Positions 17,920 through 27,188 of a stretch of 64,000 nt of DNA are shown one piece after another. Each line of letters opens with the position of its first letter. The stretch's first letter is position 1. Source of the DNA: Moritella viscosa (GTDB taxonomy: Bacteria; Pseudomonadota; Gammaproteobacteria; Enterobacterales; Moritellaceae); NCBI GenBank assembly GCA_000953735.1, contig LN554852.1, positions 1,189,846 through 1,253,845 on the forward strand, given 5' to 3'. The notes beneath the pieces are model-generated. The model ran no database searches. It saw only the letters and a list, made by a program, of their open reading frames with translations, and was not told the DNA's origin. The position numbers were made by a program, and so were the translations under genes.

Positions 17920-18540
17920 ATGAGTCGATTTTTCTATGTGCATCCTGATAACCCGCAAGCGCGTTTAATCAGTCAGGCGGTTGCTATTTTACGTAATGGT
18001 GGTGTGATCATCTATCCAACAGATTCTGGCTATGCGCTAGGTTGTCATATTGGTGATAAAACTGCGTTAGAGCGTATTTGTCAGATTCGTAAATTAGATA
18101 AAGAGCATAACTTTACCTTGTTGTGTCGTGATTTATCGGAATTGTCACTGTACGCACGTGTTGATAATCAAGCTTATCGTGCGCTTAAAAACAATACCCC
18201 TGGTCCTTTTACGTTCATTTTTAAAGGGACCAAAGAAGTGCCGCGCCGTTTAGTTAACCCTAAGCGTAAAACAATTGGTATTCGTGTACCAGACAATACA
18301 ATTGCGTTAGCATTATTAGATGCGCTCGGTGAACCTATGATGTCGACGTCGTTAATCTTACCGGGTAACGAAGGTGCTGAGTTTGATCCAGAAGCGATCC
18401 GTGACCAACTTGAAAACAAAGTGGAACTTATCATCAATGGTGGTTACTTAGGCGAGCAAGCAACAACGGTTATTGATTATTCGGAAGGTGATGCCGTTAT
18501 TCTTCGTCAAGGTGCCGGTGATGCATCCTCTTTCGTGTAA
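17920..18540 (+). CDS. yciO: YciO, YrdC/Sua5-family protein
   Basis: The 206-residue length equals E. coli YciO. The YrdC-like fold is indicated by GGVIIYPTDSGYALGC, KRKTIGIRVPDN and MSTSLILPG. Sua5/YrdC proteins make threonylcarbamoyl-AMP for the tRNA t6A modification; YciO is a paralogue whose in vivo role is less certain. AAGGAG precedes the ATG. It sits between rnm and scpA, the conserved E. coli neighbourhood, and almost touches scpA (three bases), suggesting an operon. Confidence 0.92.
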   Translation: MSRFFYVHPDNPQARLISQAVAILRNGGVIIYPTDSGYALGCHIGDKTALERICQIRKLDKEHNFTLLCRDLSELSLYARVDNQAYRALKNNTPGPFTFIFKGTKEVPRRLVNPKRKTIGIRVPDNTIALALLDALGEPMMSTSLILPGNEGAEFDPEAIRDQLENKVELIINGGYLGEQATTVIDYSEGDAVILRQGAGDASSFV

Positions 18541-18543
18541 CCA

Positions 18544-19329
18544 GTGGTAGAGTCTAGCACTGCTGTTGCCAAGGTTAATGGCGAACTATTACGTAAAGTA
18601 CCGAAGGATTTGTTTATTCCGCCAGATGCGTTAAGTGTATTCTTAGACGCATTTGAAGGACCGTTAGATTTATTGCTGTATTTAATAAAAAAGCAAAAAC
18701 TCGATATTTTGCAACTACCGATGCAAAAAATAACCGCACAGTATATGGAATACGTGGATCTAATGACTACGTTGAAAATTGAACTTGCCGGTGAGTATTT
18801 GGTAATGGCTGCTTTGTTAGCTGAAATTAAATCACGGCTGTTGCTTCCTAAATTAGTGGTGGCAGAAGAAGAGTTAGACGATCCACGTCTCGTGCTGATC
18901 CGACAGCTACAAGAATATGAAATCTTTAAGAACGCGGCTGAAAATCTAGATAATCAACCTAGGATCCAGCGCGATATTTTTGTTGCTAACGCCGAGCTAC
19001 CTGAAAATATTACGACAACCCCGTTATTAGCTGAAGTATCTCTGCGTGACTTGGCGTATAATCTGCAAAAATTACTCAAGAAAGCAGAACACTTCGAGCA
19101 TCATCAGATTCAACGTGAGGTATTAACCACACGTGAAAAGATGACCCATATACTGGCATTACTGGAAGATGGTAAAGTGCGAACTTTCCATCAAGTACTC
19201 GATCTTAAAGAAGGTCGACGCGGTATTGTAGTGAGTTTTCTGGCGATCCTTGAGTTACTTAAAGAGTCTTTAATTAGCCTTATCCAGAATAATCCTTTGG
19301 GTGAGATATACTTAAGTTTAGCCGAATAA
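18544..19329 (+). CDS. scpA: Segregation and condensation protein A
   Basis: The 261-residue kleisin has the signature FEGPLDLLLYLIKKQKLDI near residue 38 and the C-terminal winged-helix segment VVSFLAILELLKE. With ScpB it binds SMC to form a condensin that organises the chromosome; in gammaproteobacteria with MukBEF this set is less common, but it is well represented in marine genera. The GTG start at 18544, three bases after yciO, is the first in frame. No clear ribosome site is visible, so translational coupling to yciO is likely and the exact start is uncertain. Confidence 0.92.
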   Translation: MVESSTAVAKVNGELLRKVPKDLFIPPDALSVFLDAFEGPLDLLLYLIKKQKLDILQLPMQKITAQYMEYVDLMTTLKIELAGEYLVMAALLAEIKSRLLLPKLVVAEEELDDPRLVLIRQLQEYEIFKNAAENLDNQPRIQRDIFVANAELPENITTTPLLAEVSLRDLAYNLQKLLKKAEHFEHHQIQREVLTTREKMTHILALLEDGKVRTFHQVLDLKEGRRGIVVSFLAILELLKESLISLIQNNPLGEIYLSLAE

Positions 19330-19344
19330 GTATGAGACCTGAGT

Positions 19345-19911
19345 GTGAATACAACACCTTATAAACAGATTATTGAAGCGGCTATTTTTGTTGCTAAGAA
19401 ACCGTTATCATTAGCGGCTTTATGCCGTGATGTACTTGGCGATGATGATTTAAGCCGTCAGCAAGTATCTGCCTACATTGCCGAGATAAATGCCGATTAT
19501 CATGATAAAGGTATCGAGCTGGTGGAAGTCGCCAGTGGTTATCGCTTTCAAGCGCGTTCATATTTAACGCCTTGGTTGCAGCGTATGTTGCAAGATAAAC
19601 CAGCAAAATATTCGCGTGCGACATTAGAAACATTAGCACTGATTGCTTATCGTCAACCCGTGAGTAGGGGGGATATTGAAGCAGTCCGTGGGGTCGCTGT
19701 AAGTAGCCAAACGATTCATACGCTTGAAGAGCGTGAATGGATCAAAATGATTGGCCGTAAGGAAGTACCGGGGAGACCGGCTTTGTATGCGACAACGACC
19801 CAGTTTTTGGATTACTTTGGTATTAAAAGTATCCAAGAATTACCCCCATTGGACGAAGCGTTATTGGCTAAATTAGCCGCCATGGACGAAGAAAAACAGT
19901 TAGATATTTAA
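19345..19911 (+). CDS. scpB: Segregation and condensation protein B
   Basis: The 188-residue protein contains two winged-helix domains. The conserved ATLETLALIAYRQPVSRGDIEAVRG and GRKEVPGRPALYATT segments (residues about 90-155) identify ScpB, the dimeric partner of ScpA. It starts with GTG 15 bases after scpA. No SMC gene occurs in the window. Confidence 0.93.
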   Translation: MNTTPYKQIIEAAIFVAKKPLSLAALCRDVLGDDDLSRQQVSAYIAEINADYHDKGIELVEVASGYRFQARSYLTPWLQRMLQDKPAKYSRATLETLALIAYRQPVSRGDIEAVRGVAVSSQTIHTLEEREWIKMIGRKEVPGRPALYATTTQFLDYFGIKSIQELPPLDEALLAKLAAMDEEKQLDI

Positions 19912-20001
19912 CGGTATCAAAAAGAACATTGTTAGATATTTAATACATACAACATTTTATAATTGCGAAATAAGATCGTAACTTAATATTTAGGAAAACT
20001 G

Positions 20002-21009
20002 ATGAGTGAAAAGCTACAGAAAGTACTAGCACGTGCTGGTTTAGGTTCCCGTCGTGAGATGGAAGCTGTGATCGCAGAAGGCCGTGTCAGCGTTAATGGT
20101 GACATTGTGACATTGGGTAGCCGCGTTGAAGAAGCGGATAAAATACGTTTCGACGGCAACCCTGTAAGCGTGATTAAAGAAGAAGACGCTGTATGTCGTA
20201 TTCTTGCATACCATAAGCCTGAAGGTGAGTTATGTACGCGTAAAGATCCAGAAGGTCGTAAGACTGTATTTGATCGTCTACCACCACTTAAGAGTGGTCG
20301 TTGGATCGCGATTGGTCGTCTAGATATTAATACATCTGGTCTGTTATTATTTACGACAGATGGTGAGTTAGCAAACCGTCTAATGCACCCTAGTCACGAA
20401 GTAGAACGTGAATATTCTTGTCGTATCTTTGGTGAAGTAACGCCAAAAATCATTCAAAACCTGCGTATGGGTGTTGAGTTAGAAGATGGTCCAGCTAAGT
20501 TCCAAAAGATTAAAGGTGTTGCTGCCGGTACTGGTGGTGAAGGTCTTAACCAATGGTACAACGTATTATTGAGTGAAGGGCGTAACCGTGAAGTACGTCG
20601 TTTATGGGAATCTCAAGGTATTCAGGTAAGTCGTCTTATCCGTATCCGTTATGGTTCATTAGTACTTGATCGTCGTTTACCACGTGGCGGTTGGTCTGAG
20701 TTAGCACTTGAAGAAATCAACTACTTACGAACTCTCGTTTCATTAGATCCAGAAACAACAGCACGTAGTTTAGAGCGTAAAGAAACACGTATTCGTCAAG
20801 GCCGTATCCGTCGTTCATTGAAAAATAATGACGCACGTCAAAAGCCGACTAAAAGCGGTCGATTGGGTAAAGAGATTGAAGAAACCAATGAACCTCGTGG
20901 TAAAGGTCGCACTAAACCTACTGGTTCTGGTGTACCTATCCACAAAGGTAAGAAAGGCCCAACTAAACAGCAACGAGGCCCTAAAGCGAAAAAACGTACT
21001 CGTATCTAA
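20002..21009 (+). CDS. rluB: 23S rRNA pseudouridine synthase RluB
   Basis: The 335-residue enzyme begins with an S4 RNA-binding domain ([20 protein letters not shown]). It has the RsuA-family catalytic segment [26 protein letters not shown] with the catalytic Asp, and ends in a Lys/Arg-rich disordered tail from about residue 255. This matches RluB, which makes pseudouridine 2605 in 23S rRNA. It follows scpB by 90 bases, the E. coli-like order. AGGAAA precedes the ATG. Confidence 0.93.
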   Translation: MSEKLQKVLARAGLGSRREMEAVIAEGRVSVNGDIVTLGSRVEEADKIRFDGNPVSVIKEEDAVCRILAYHKPEGELCTRKDPEGRKTVFDRLPPLKSGRWIAIGRLDINTSGLLLFTTDGELANRLMHPSHEVEREYSCRIFGEVTPKIIQNLRMGVELEDGPAKFQKIKGVAAGTGGEGLNQWYNVLLSEGRNREVRRLWESQGIQVSRLIRIRYGSLVLDRRLPRGGWSELALEEINYLRTLVSLDPETTARSLERKETRIRQGRIRRSLKNNDARQKPTKSGRLGKEIEETNEPRGKGRTKPTGSGVPIHKGKKGPTKQQRGPKAKKRTRI

Positions 21010-21062
21010 TGACACGTTTTTAATTACAACGCGCTATTTATAACAAAATAGACGTGACTGTA

Positions 21063-21111
21063 TAACGCGTTATCCCTGCCTGTAATCGGCACTGGGTTAA
21101 CGCGTTTTTTT
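21063..21111 (+). terminator. Intrinsic terminator after rluB
   Basis: TAACGCGTTA and TTAACGCG pair across a 24-base loop that can fold further, followed by seven T. Confidence 0.8.
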
Positions 21112-21226
21112 ATGCCTTACTCTCTGTCACCTTACTGTCAAAAAACTGCAATACGTTAGTCATTAACAAGCTTTAATATCACAATTTAAATTGACGTGAA
21201 ATTATTATAATTGGAAGGGTCCTAGA

Positions 21227-21772
21227 ATGAAAAAAACGCTTGTACTAACGATGGCAATTTTACTTGGTGGTTGTGCAGCAACTGATACAGCCTCAACTAC
21301 ATCATCCCAAATTGTAAATGCACAAACTGAACAATTCTTTGAAGTACACAAAGATGGCCGTATTTATCTGTTTAGCGATTTCGATCTTTATCAAGATTTC
21401 ATGCAATTAGGTCACACTGCTTACTTTAAAGCATTCATTGGTGAAGGTCCGCATGGTGAAACACTTAAATTCGGCCTAACTGGCGAGCAGAAAAAGAAAT
21501 TTGAAGGCGTGAAGCATGTCGATTTATATCAAGGTCAGCGTGAAGTAACTGGTCCTTTCTATGGCGAAATGTTCATGGATAATCGTTACTATGTATTTAG
21601 CTCGTGGGCAGACATGAAATTAACACGTGACTCTGGTGAAGCTGCATTACGCTTTAGTGACATCGGAGCAGGTCCTGACGGTAAAACCGTTATTTACGTA
21701 CTCAATAGTAAAAACAAAAAGCAGCGTCCAGACGCATTAATGGCAGAGTTTAAAGAAAAGCATCAGATCTGA
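21227..21772 (+). CDS. Lipoprotein with two copies of a ~46-residue repeat
   Basis: The 181-residue protein has a lipoprotein signal with lipobox LLGGC (Cys16), so it should be anchored in the envelope. Residues 39-85 and 114-159 are related to each other. Both contain an Asp-Gly/Asn-Arg-x-Tyr-x-Phe-Ser start (DGRIYLFSDF and DNRYYVFSSW) and a G-x-G-P-x-G-x-T end (GEGPHGETL and GAGPDGKTV). This points to an internal duplication of a small beta-rich unit. I do not recognise the family. The motif loosely resembles YHS-like repeats but lacks their cysteines. It is monocistronic, with GGAAGGGTCC before the ATG. Confidence 0.75.
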   Translation: MKKTLVLTMAILLGGCAATDTASTTSSQIVNAQTEQFFEVHKDGRIYLFSDFDLYQDFMQLGHTAYFKAFIGEGPHGETLKFGLTGEQKKKFEGVKHVDLYQGQREVTGPFYGEMFMDNRYYVFSSWADMKLTRDSGEAALRFSDIGAGPDGKTVIYVLNSKNKKQRPDALMAEFKEKHQI

Positions 21773-21816
21773 ACGTCGAGCCGATAAACGCTAAGCAAAC
21801 GGAATACATGAAGTTG

Positions 21817-21849
21817 AAAAAAAAGGTGGCGCTGATGCTCCACCTTTTT
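21817..21849. terminator. Bidirectional intrinsic terminator
   Basis: AAAAAGGTGG pairs perfectly with CCACCTTTTT around ten bases. It lies between the convergent lipoprotein and mechanosensitive-channel genes. Confidence 0.9.
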
Positions 21850-21854
21850 CGCTT

Positions 21855-23126
21855 CTATTGCTTCAAGATTGATTGCTTCAAGATTGACTGTATATCATTG
21901 CCACTGGGTTGCTGAAAAGCGTGTAGGTCAAATGCAGGTAATACCGAGAAGATATGATCAAAGATATCTGCTTGTATGTCTTCATAAAAAGCCCAACGTG
22001 TTTCATCGGTAAAAATATAGATCTCGATTGGCATGCCTTGTGTCGTTGGTGCTAATTGTCTCACCAATAATGTCATGTCTTTACGTACTTTCGGATGCTG
22101 CTGTAAGTAAGCTAACAAGTATGCGCGGAATGTCCCTATATTGGTCAAACCACGGCCGTTCACCGCTTTCTCATCTTCATTTAAATCCAGATTGAAAGTA
22201 TTGATGTCAAAGTTTTTATCCGTGAGGTAGTTTTTTAATAAACGAATATTGCTAAGACGTTGTAACTCATCTTTGGTTAAAAAACGGATGCTTTGAATAT
22301 CAATAAAGAGACTACGCTTGATACGACGGCCACCTGATTCACTCATACCACGCCAGTTCTTAAACGCGTCAGATACCAAGGCATAGGCAGGTAACATGGT
22401 AATGGTTTTATCAAAGTTACGCACTTTAACTGTAGTCAATGATACTTCTTCAACGGTCCCGTCAGCACCATATTTATCCATTTGGATCCAGTCGCCTTTG
22501 GTCACCATCTGATTGGTCGCTAACTGAATACCCGCAACAAAACCTAAGATAGTATCTCGGAATATCAACATGATGAAACCTGTCGCCACACCCAGACCAC
22601 TTAAAAAGTAGATCGGTGATTGATCAGATAAAATTGATACCATAATAATGCCGGCGACAAAGAATAGGAACAGTTTAAGTAATTGGGTGAAACTGGTAAT
22701 AGGTAATCGTTGTGTGGCCTTATGCTTATCAGCTATCTCGGCAATGGCATTTAATACCGCATAAACCGTCCGTATAAATAGGATCACTAGCAGTGCGCTA
22801 AGAAGGCGACCAACAACTTCGGTGATAAAAGCTGATATTGAGGTAAATAGTGGTAGCAGTAGGTCAATGACGAGTAAGGGCACTAATAAAGCAAACTTCT
22901 CTAAAACACCATGCGCAACGAAGGTATCATCCCAAGTGACTTTAGAACGAACTGATACCACTTTCATGGCTTTAACGACAATTCGTTTTACAATTAAATA
23001 GGATATGGCTGCGAAGCTCAAACATAATATCGCGAGTATGACATAGTAAGTATTTGAATCTGCACTATTTAACGTATCGCTGTCCGCGAGCCACTGAGAA
23101 ATCACTAACCTAAGTTCTTTATCCAA
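21855..23126 (-). CDS. MscS-family channel, YbdG-like
   Basis: The 423-residue protein has about five membrane helices (first near residues 25-46) and the MscS pore and beta domain (GFVAGIQLATNQMVTKGDWI then VEEVSLTTVKVRNFDKTITMLP). The segment NWRGMSESGGRRIKRS is characteristic of the YbdG/MscM subgroup (415 residues in E. coli), which opens weakly under hypo-osmotic stress. The last ten residues are a doubled SILKQ, encoded by a 15-bp tandem duplication. It is convergent with the lipoprotein and divergent from nhaD. Confidence 0.85.
   Translation of the reverse strand: MDKELRLVISQWLADSDTLNSADSNTYYVILAILCLSFAAISYLIVKRIVVKAMKVVSVRSKVTWDDTFVAHGVLEKFALLVPLLVIDLLLPLFTSISAFITEVVGRLLSALLVILFIRTVYAVLNAIAEIADKHKATQRLPITSFTQLLKLFLFFVAGIIMVSILSDQSPIYFLSGLGVATGFIMLIFRDTILGFVAGIQLATNQMVTKGDWIQMDKYGADGTVEEVSLTTVKVRNFDKTITMLPAYALVSDAFKNWRGMSESGGRRIKRSLFIDIQSIRFLTKDELQRLSNIRLLKNYLTDKNFDINTFNLDLNEDEKAVNGRGLTNIGTFRAYLLAYLQQHPKVRKDMTLLVRQLAPTTQGMPIEIYIFTDETRWAFYEDIQADIFDHIFSVLPAFDLHAFQQPSGNDIQSILKQSILKQ
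21858..21887. repeat. 15-bp perfect tandem duplication at the end of the channel gene
   Basis: TTGCTTCAAGATTGA occurs twice in direct succession, adding one extra SILKQ to the C-terminus. Confidence 0.95.
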
Positions 23127-23348
23127 TGTAATTATCCTACTACTACAAATAAAACGACATAATATTCATTATGGTTGATGAATAGCAATAGCTATTGTGA
23201 AATTGATGACTTTGCGTTGAACTTATTAATTGATAAAGAGCATAAAAACGGCAACTAGGTCACTAAAAACGATTTTCCAATAGCCTTAAACAATTTTATA
23301 ACATACATTAAACAGGTTTTTATCATTTTGAGAGGGAAGGCACATCAC

Positions 23349-24788
23349 ATGGCAATGAAGCTTATTTTAGTTATCTTGTTTGGACTAGCACCTGCTACGT
23401 TTGCGTTTGCATCGGGTGGCGGTGGAGAAATTATTGATCTTACTGCGTCCAGAATAGGCTATTTTGCTGTAATTATCTTTACCTGCGCATACTTGCTGGT
23501 AATGGCGGAAGAGCACTTACATTTACGAAAATCAAAACCAGTTCTCGTGGCTGCGGGTATTATTTGGGCCCTTATTGGTTGGCACTATGCTAGCTTAGGC
23601 ATGTCAGATGTCGCCGAGGCCGCATTTAGACATAATCTGTTAGAGTATGCCGAACTATTGCTGTTCTTACTGGTTGCGATGACTTATATCAATGCGATGG
23701 AAGAACGCCAGTTATTTGATGCATTACGCAGCTGGATGTTAGGTAAAGGTCTCGATCTTAGGGGCTTATTTTGGTTAACGGGTATTCTCGCATTCTTTAT
23801 TTCGCCGATTGCCGATAACTTAACCACGGCACTACTTATGTGCGCAGTGGTAATGAAAGTTGCTGGGGAAGACAAAAAATTCATTAATCTTGCCTGTATT
23901 AATATCGTTGTTGCTGCGAATGCGGGTGGTGCGTTCAGTCCATTTGGTGATATTACAACGCTAATGGTATGGCAAAAGGGCATGGTCGAATTTAATGAAT
24001 TCGCGGCGTTATTCTTACCATCTGTGGTTAACTTTATTGTACCTGCGGCGATCATGACGTTCTTTATTCCTAAAAATGCCAAGTTATCTGGTGTACAAGA
24101 AATCGTATATACCAAACGTGGTGCCAAGCGTATCGTCTTGCTATTCCTACTGACTGTTGCATCTGCAGTTGCTGCACACAGCCTGTTACACATGCCGCCA
24201 GTATTGGGTATGATGACAGGTTTGGGTTATCTACAATTCTTCGGTTACTTCCTGCGTAAAACGCTGCCAATATCGTTAGAGCGTAAACGTGCAAAAGCAG
24301 AACTTGCTCAGGACGAAAAAGCCTTGCAACAGCTTGGTGGTGTTGTGCCATTTGACGTATTTAACAAAGTTGCTAAAGCCGAATGGGATACCTTATTATT
24401 CTTCTACGGCGTGATCATGTGTGTGGGTGGTCTCGGCTTTATGGGTTACCTCAGTCTGGCTTCTGGCATTATGTACGGCACGTGGGATACCACAGTTGCT
24501 AACGTGGTAGTCGGTATTCTGTCTGCGATTGTTGATAATATTCCGGTGATGTTTGCGGTACTAAGCATGGAACCAGATATGTCTTTGGGTCAATGGTTAT
24601 TAGTGACCTTAACAGCGGGCGTGGGCGGTAGCTTACTGTCTATTGGTTCAGCGGCTGGTGTGGCACTGATGGGTCAAGCACGTGGGCTGTATACGTTTGC
24701 AGGCCACTTACGTTGGGCACCAGTGATTGCACTAGGTTACATCGCTTCGATTCTTTGTCATTTATGGCTGAATGATGCGTTGTTTTAA
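23349..24788 (+). CDS. nhaD: NhaD-type Na+/H+ antiporter
   Basis: The 479-residue inner-membrane protein starts with a signal-like helix (MAMKLILVILFGLAPATFAF) followed by a Gly-rich linker and about twelve hydrophobic segments. Conserved ion-transporter-superfamily segments include FFISPIADNLTTALLM and NAGGAFSPFGDITTLMVW, as in Vibrio NhaD, which expels Na+ and Li+ at alkaline pH. I place the start at the ATG at 23349, ten bases after GGGAAGG, rather than at the upstream TTG at 23328. It is a single gene ended by a strong terminator. Confidence 0.93.
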   Translation: MAMKLILVILFGLAPATFAFASGGGGEIIDLTASRIGYFAVIIFTCAYLLVMAEEHLHLRKSKPVLVAAGIIWALIGWHYASLGMSDVAEAAFRHNLLEYAELLLFLLVAMTYINAMEERQLFDALRSWMLGKGLDLRGLFWLTGILAFFISPIADNLTTALLMCAVVMKVAGEDKKFINLACINIVVAANAGGAFSPFGDITTLMVWQKGMVEFNEFAALFLPSVVNFIVPAAIMTFFIPKNAKLSGVQEIVYTKRGAKRIVLLFLLTVASAVAAHSLLHMPPVLGMMTGLGYLQFFGYFLRKTLPISLERKRAKAELAQDEKALQQLGGVVPFDVFNKVAKAEWDTLLFFYGVIMCVGGLGFMGYLSLASGIMYGTWDTTVANVVVGILSAIVDNIPVMFAVLSMEPDMSLGQWLLVTLTAGVGGSLLSIGSAAGVALMGQARGLYTFAGHLRWAPVIALGYIASILCHLWLNDALF

Positions 24789-24806
24789 TTTATAAAAATT
24801 AAAGTT

Positions 24807-24845
24807 AGCACTAACTAAATACACTGTGTTTAGTTAGTGCTTTTC
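24807..24845 (+). terminator. Intrinsic terminator after nhaD
   Basis: AGCACTAACTAAA and TTTAGTTAGTGCT form a perfect 13-bp stem around nine bases, followed by TTT. Confidence 0.92.
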
Positions 24846-24871
24846 AATTCAGTTCATCTTTAATACAAGAT

Positions 24872-27016
24872 TTAGCTATTCTTATCAACCTCATCCGCTT
24901 GCGTTTGTACCGCGTATTGTAATTGCTCTTCTAGTGCATCATGTTCAGGTTTATCCTTAATAGACATACTCAATTCACTGTCATCGAATACGTCAGAGCA
25001 TTGTAATATCTCGACCATGTCGGATGCGACATCAGGAACGGAGTCAATCATAGTACTGGCGATATCGACGGCATATTCAGGGATACTTTCTGCAAGTTGA
25101 CTCACGTATTCATTAACCGCACTTTCAATGTTGGCAGTTGCATCACCCGGTGTTGCTTCTTCACTTTCAATTAGGTTGCTGACGTAGGCTTCCGCTACCA
25201 CATTTGATGACTCTGGTAACGCTTCTGATACCGCCAAAGCGAAGTCGGCTGATTGGGTTGGAGATACATCGGTTAAACGACTATACAGTTCGGTTGCGGT
25301 CTGTTCAGATGCGGCAGCAGCACGATCAACAGGACGCATTTCATCTAACGAATTAGATAGGTTGGTCATGTATTGGTCGGTCATTTCTAACAATTCTTCT
25401 TGGTTATCTTCAACCATATTTTCAGCTGCAACTTCCATTACATCAATCCCGTTGTCTGGCATTGAGTTGGCGATAGCAACAATAATATTGGTAAATTGAT
25501 CTGGACGCTCGGTTGTGATCCAGTCGACTAATTCTTCAGCTTGTTCCGGAGAGGCGTTGGTAAGCGCTTCGGCAATATGAATACTCATTTCTGGTGCGGC
25601 AGCGGTGATGGCGCGATACAGACGGCTAATATCAATTTCGTCAATGGTACTTAATGCCGCAGCTAAGTTTGAGGCATCATTTGGATCGCGCATGGCTAAG
25701 GTTTTTGCCATGTTGACAGCGGCTGCTGGATTGTTAGCGGCTAAACTAATCGCCACTTCAACTTCTGACGTTGGTTCAAAAGAAGGATGTGCATACTGGG
25801 TTCTAGGATCCAGTTCTGATGCCACACCTGATGGGGTTTGCATAATGAAGTTTTCTTGTTCATCACGTGGCAACGCTGTTTGCTTGACCATATTGCCGAT
25901 GATAAAACCCAGTAAGGTAATCGCTGCCATGCTTATAAATGAAAACAGTGCTGCGCTACCAAACTGCTCCATGGCGATAGACGCGAGATTGGGACCCAGA
26001 ATACTACCCAGTGCATAAATGAGTAATAACGATCCCATTGCCGCGAGGATCTGCTCTCGTAACACTTTATCGAAGGTTTCTGACATGCTCATAGGATAGA
26101 GGCAAGCGGTTAGCCCCATCACGACCGCAATCGTTAGCAGGGTGAGATTAAATTGTGATGAATTAATCAGTTGCGGTACTAGTAAAGATAATGCTGCAAT
26201 GGTTAATACCATACCGATCATGGTTTTACGACGATCAAAATGATCGGACAAATAGGCTATCGGATATTGGAAAATAATAGCACCAAAGATAGATGCTCCC
26301 ATGAAGATGGATAAACTGAAACCTTGAATACCATTATCATTGGCAAAAATAGGCAGCATGTTGACTAAGCCAGCATAAAGAAATCCGCCATAAAAACAAC
26401 AGATAACACCGAGCGGTGATAACTTTATTATGGTCATTAATGACATAGACTGACTGTCTTCAATCTGTGGCCCTTGATGCTTGCTGATCACTATAGGGGT
26501 AATAGAAAGACTAAATAGAATACCGGATATAACAAACAAGGTGACATCGCTGATCGGTGCCACGTTCAGTAAAAATTGCCCAGAGAACAGTGCAGACATG
26601 ATCACCATCTGGTTAATCGATAATATTCGTCCACGGCTTTCTTCTGTTGCACTATGACTTAACCAGCTATCGAGTGTGGCGTTGGCACAGGCCATACAAA
26701 ATCCAGTGAGCATACGCATTGCAGCTAACATTAACGGCTCTGGATACAGGCCTGAAAGCAAGATTGCCACCGAGGTTAAGCTACCGCACATGGCAAATAT
26801 ACGAATGTGGCCAACCCGCTGTAATAGCGTTCGACTATAGATAGCACCCAGTAAGAAGCCCACTGACAGCATAGATAAGATGATACCTATGTTATCGACG
26901 CTGATACCGTCATTTTGCATGCGTACAGGCAATAGAATATTACTTAAGCCATAGCCAAGCATGAGCAAAAAGCCACTGATAAGTAGCAATATGAAAGGTT
27001 TCAGGGTCGTGGTCAC
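24872..27016 (-). CDS. MFS transporter with a long acidic helical C-terminal domain
   Basis: Residues 1-376 form a twelve-helix major facilitator of the YcaD/sugar-efflux-like type (SVGFLLGAIYSRTLLQRVGH in the helix 2-3 loop, YLSDHFDRRKT in loop 8-9). Residues 377-714 are an unusual cytoplasmic extension, rich in Ala, Glu and Asp, almost without aromatic residues. It is built of loosely repeated helical units of about 20-27 residues (for example PAAAVNMAKTLAMRDP, PEMSIHIAEALTNASP, PEYAVDIASTMIDSVP). MFS proteins of this family are usually 380-450 residues, so the tail nearly doubles the protein. The frame is continuous, so this is not a misread junction. The tail could scaffold or sense; its function is unknown. 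The gene lies divergent from polB. Confidence 0.8.
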   Translation of the reverse strand: MTTTLKPFILLLISGFLLMLGYGLSNILLPVRMQNDGISVDNIGIILSMLSVGFLLGAIYSRTLLQRVGHIRIFAMCGSLTSVAILLSGLYPEPLMLAAMRMLTGFCMACANATLDSWLSHSATEESRGRILSINQMVIMSALFSGQFLLNVAPISDVTLFVISGILFSLSITPIVISKHQGPQIEDSQSMSLMTIIKLSPLGVICCFYGGFLYAGLVNMLPIFANDNGIQGFSLSIFMGASIFGAIIFQYPIAYLSDHFDRRKTMIGMVLTIAALSLLVPQLINSSQFNLTLLTIAVVMGLTACLYPMSMSETFDKVLREQILAAMGSLLLIYALGSILGPNLASIAMEQFGSAALFSFISMAAITLLGFIIGNMVKQTALPRDEQENFIMQTPSGVASELDPRTQYAHPSFEPTSEVEVAISLAANNPAAAVNMAKTLAMRDPNDASNLAAALSTIDEIDISRLYRAITAAAPEMSIHIAEALTNASPEQAEELVDWITTERPDQFTNIIVAIANSMPDNGIDVMEVAAENMVEDNQEELLEMTDQYMTNLSNSLDEMRPVDRAAAASEQTATELYSRLTDVSPTQSADFALAVSEALPESSNVVAEAYVSNLIESEEATPGDATANIESAVNEYVSQLAESIPEYAVDIASTMIDSVPDVASDMVEILQCSDVFDDSELSMSIKDKPEHDALEEQLQYAVQTQADEVDKNS

Positions 27017-27146
27017 AAGCGTGTTCTCTTTTCTATTTAATCTAAAATTGTTAATTAGTAATTTCTATAAGCTTTATAACATATAACTAACAATTGATGT
27101 TATCCGATTACGTCTTTGTGTAAATATTTTCACACCTCAAAAAATG

Positions 27147-27162
27147 CTGTACACTTAACCAG
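27147..27162 (+). promoter_or_regulatory. Candidate LexA (SOS) box upstream of polB
   Basis: CTGTACACTTAACCAG fits the gammaproteobacterial LexA consensus CTGT-N8-ACAG with one mismatch in the right half. It lies 27 bases before the polB start. polB is SOS-regulated in E. coli. Confidence 0.6.
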
Positions 27163-27188
27163 TCTTAAACAACTTTTTCTGGTCAATT

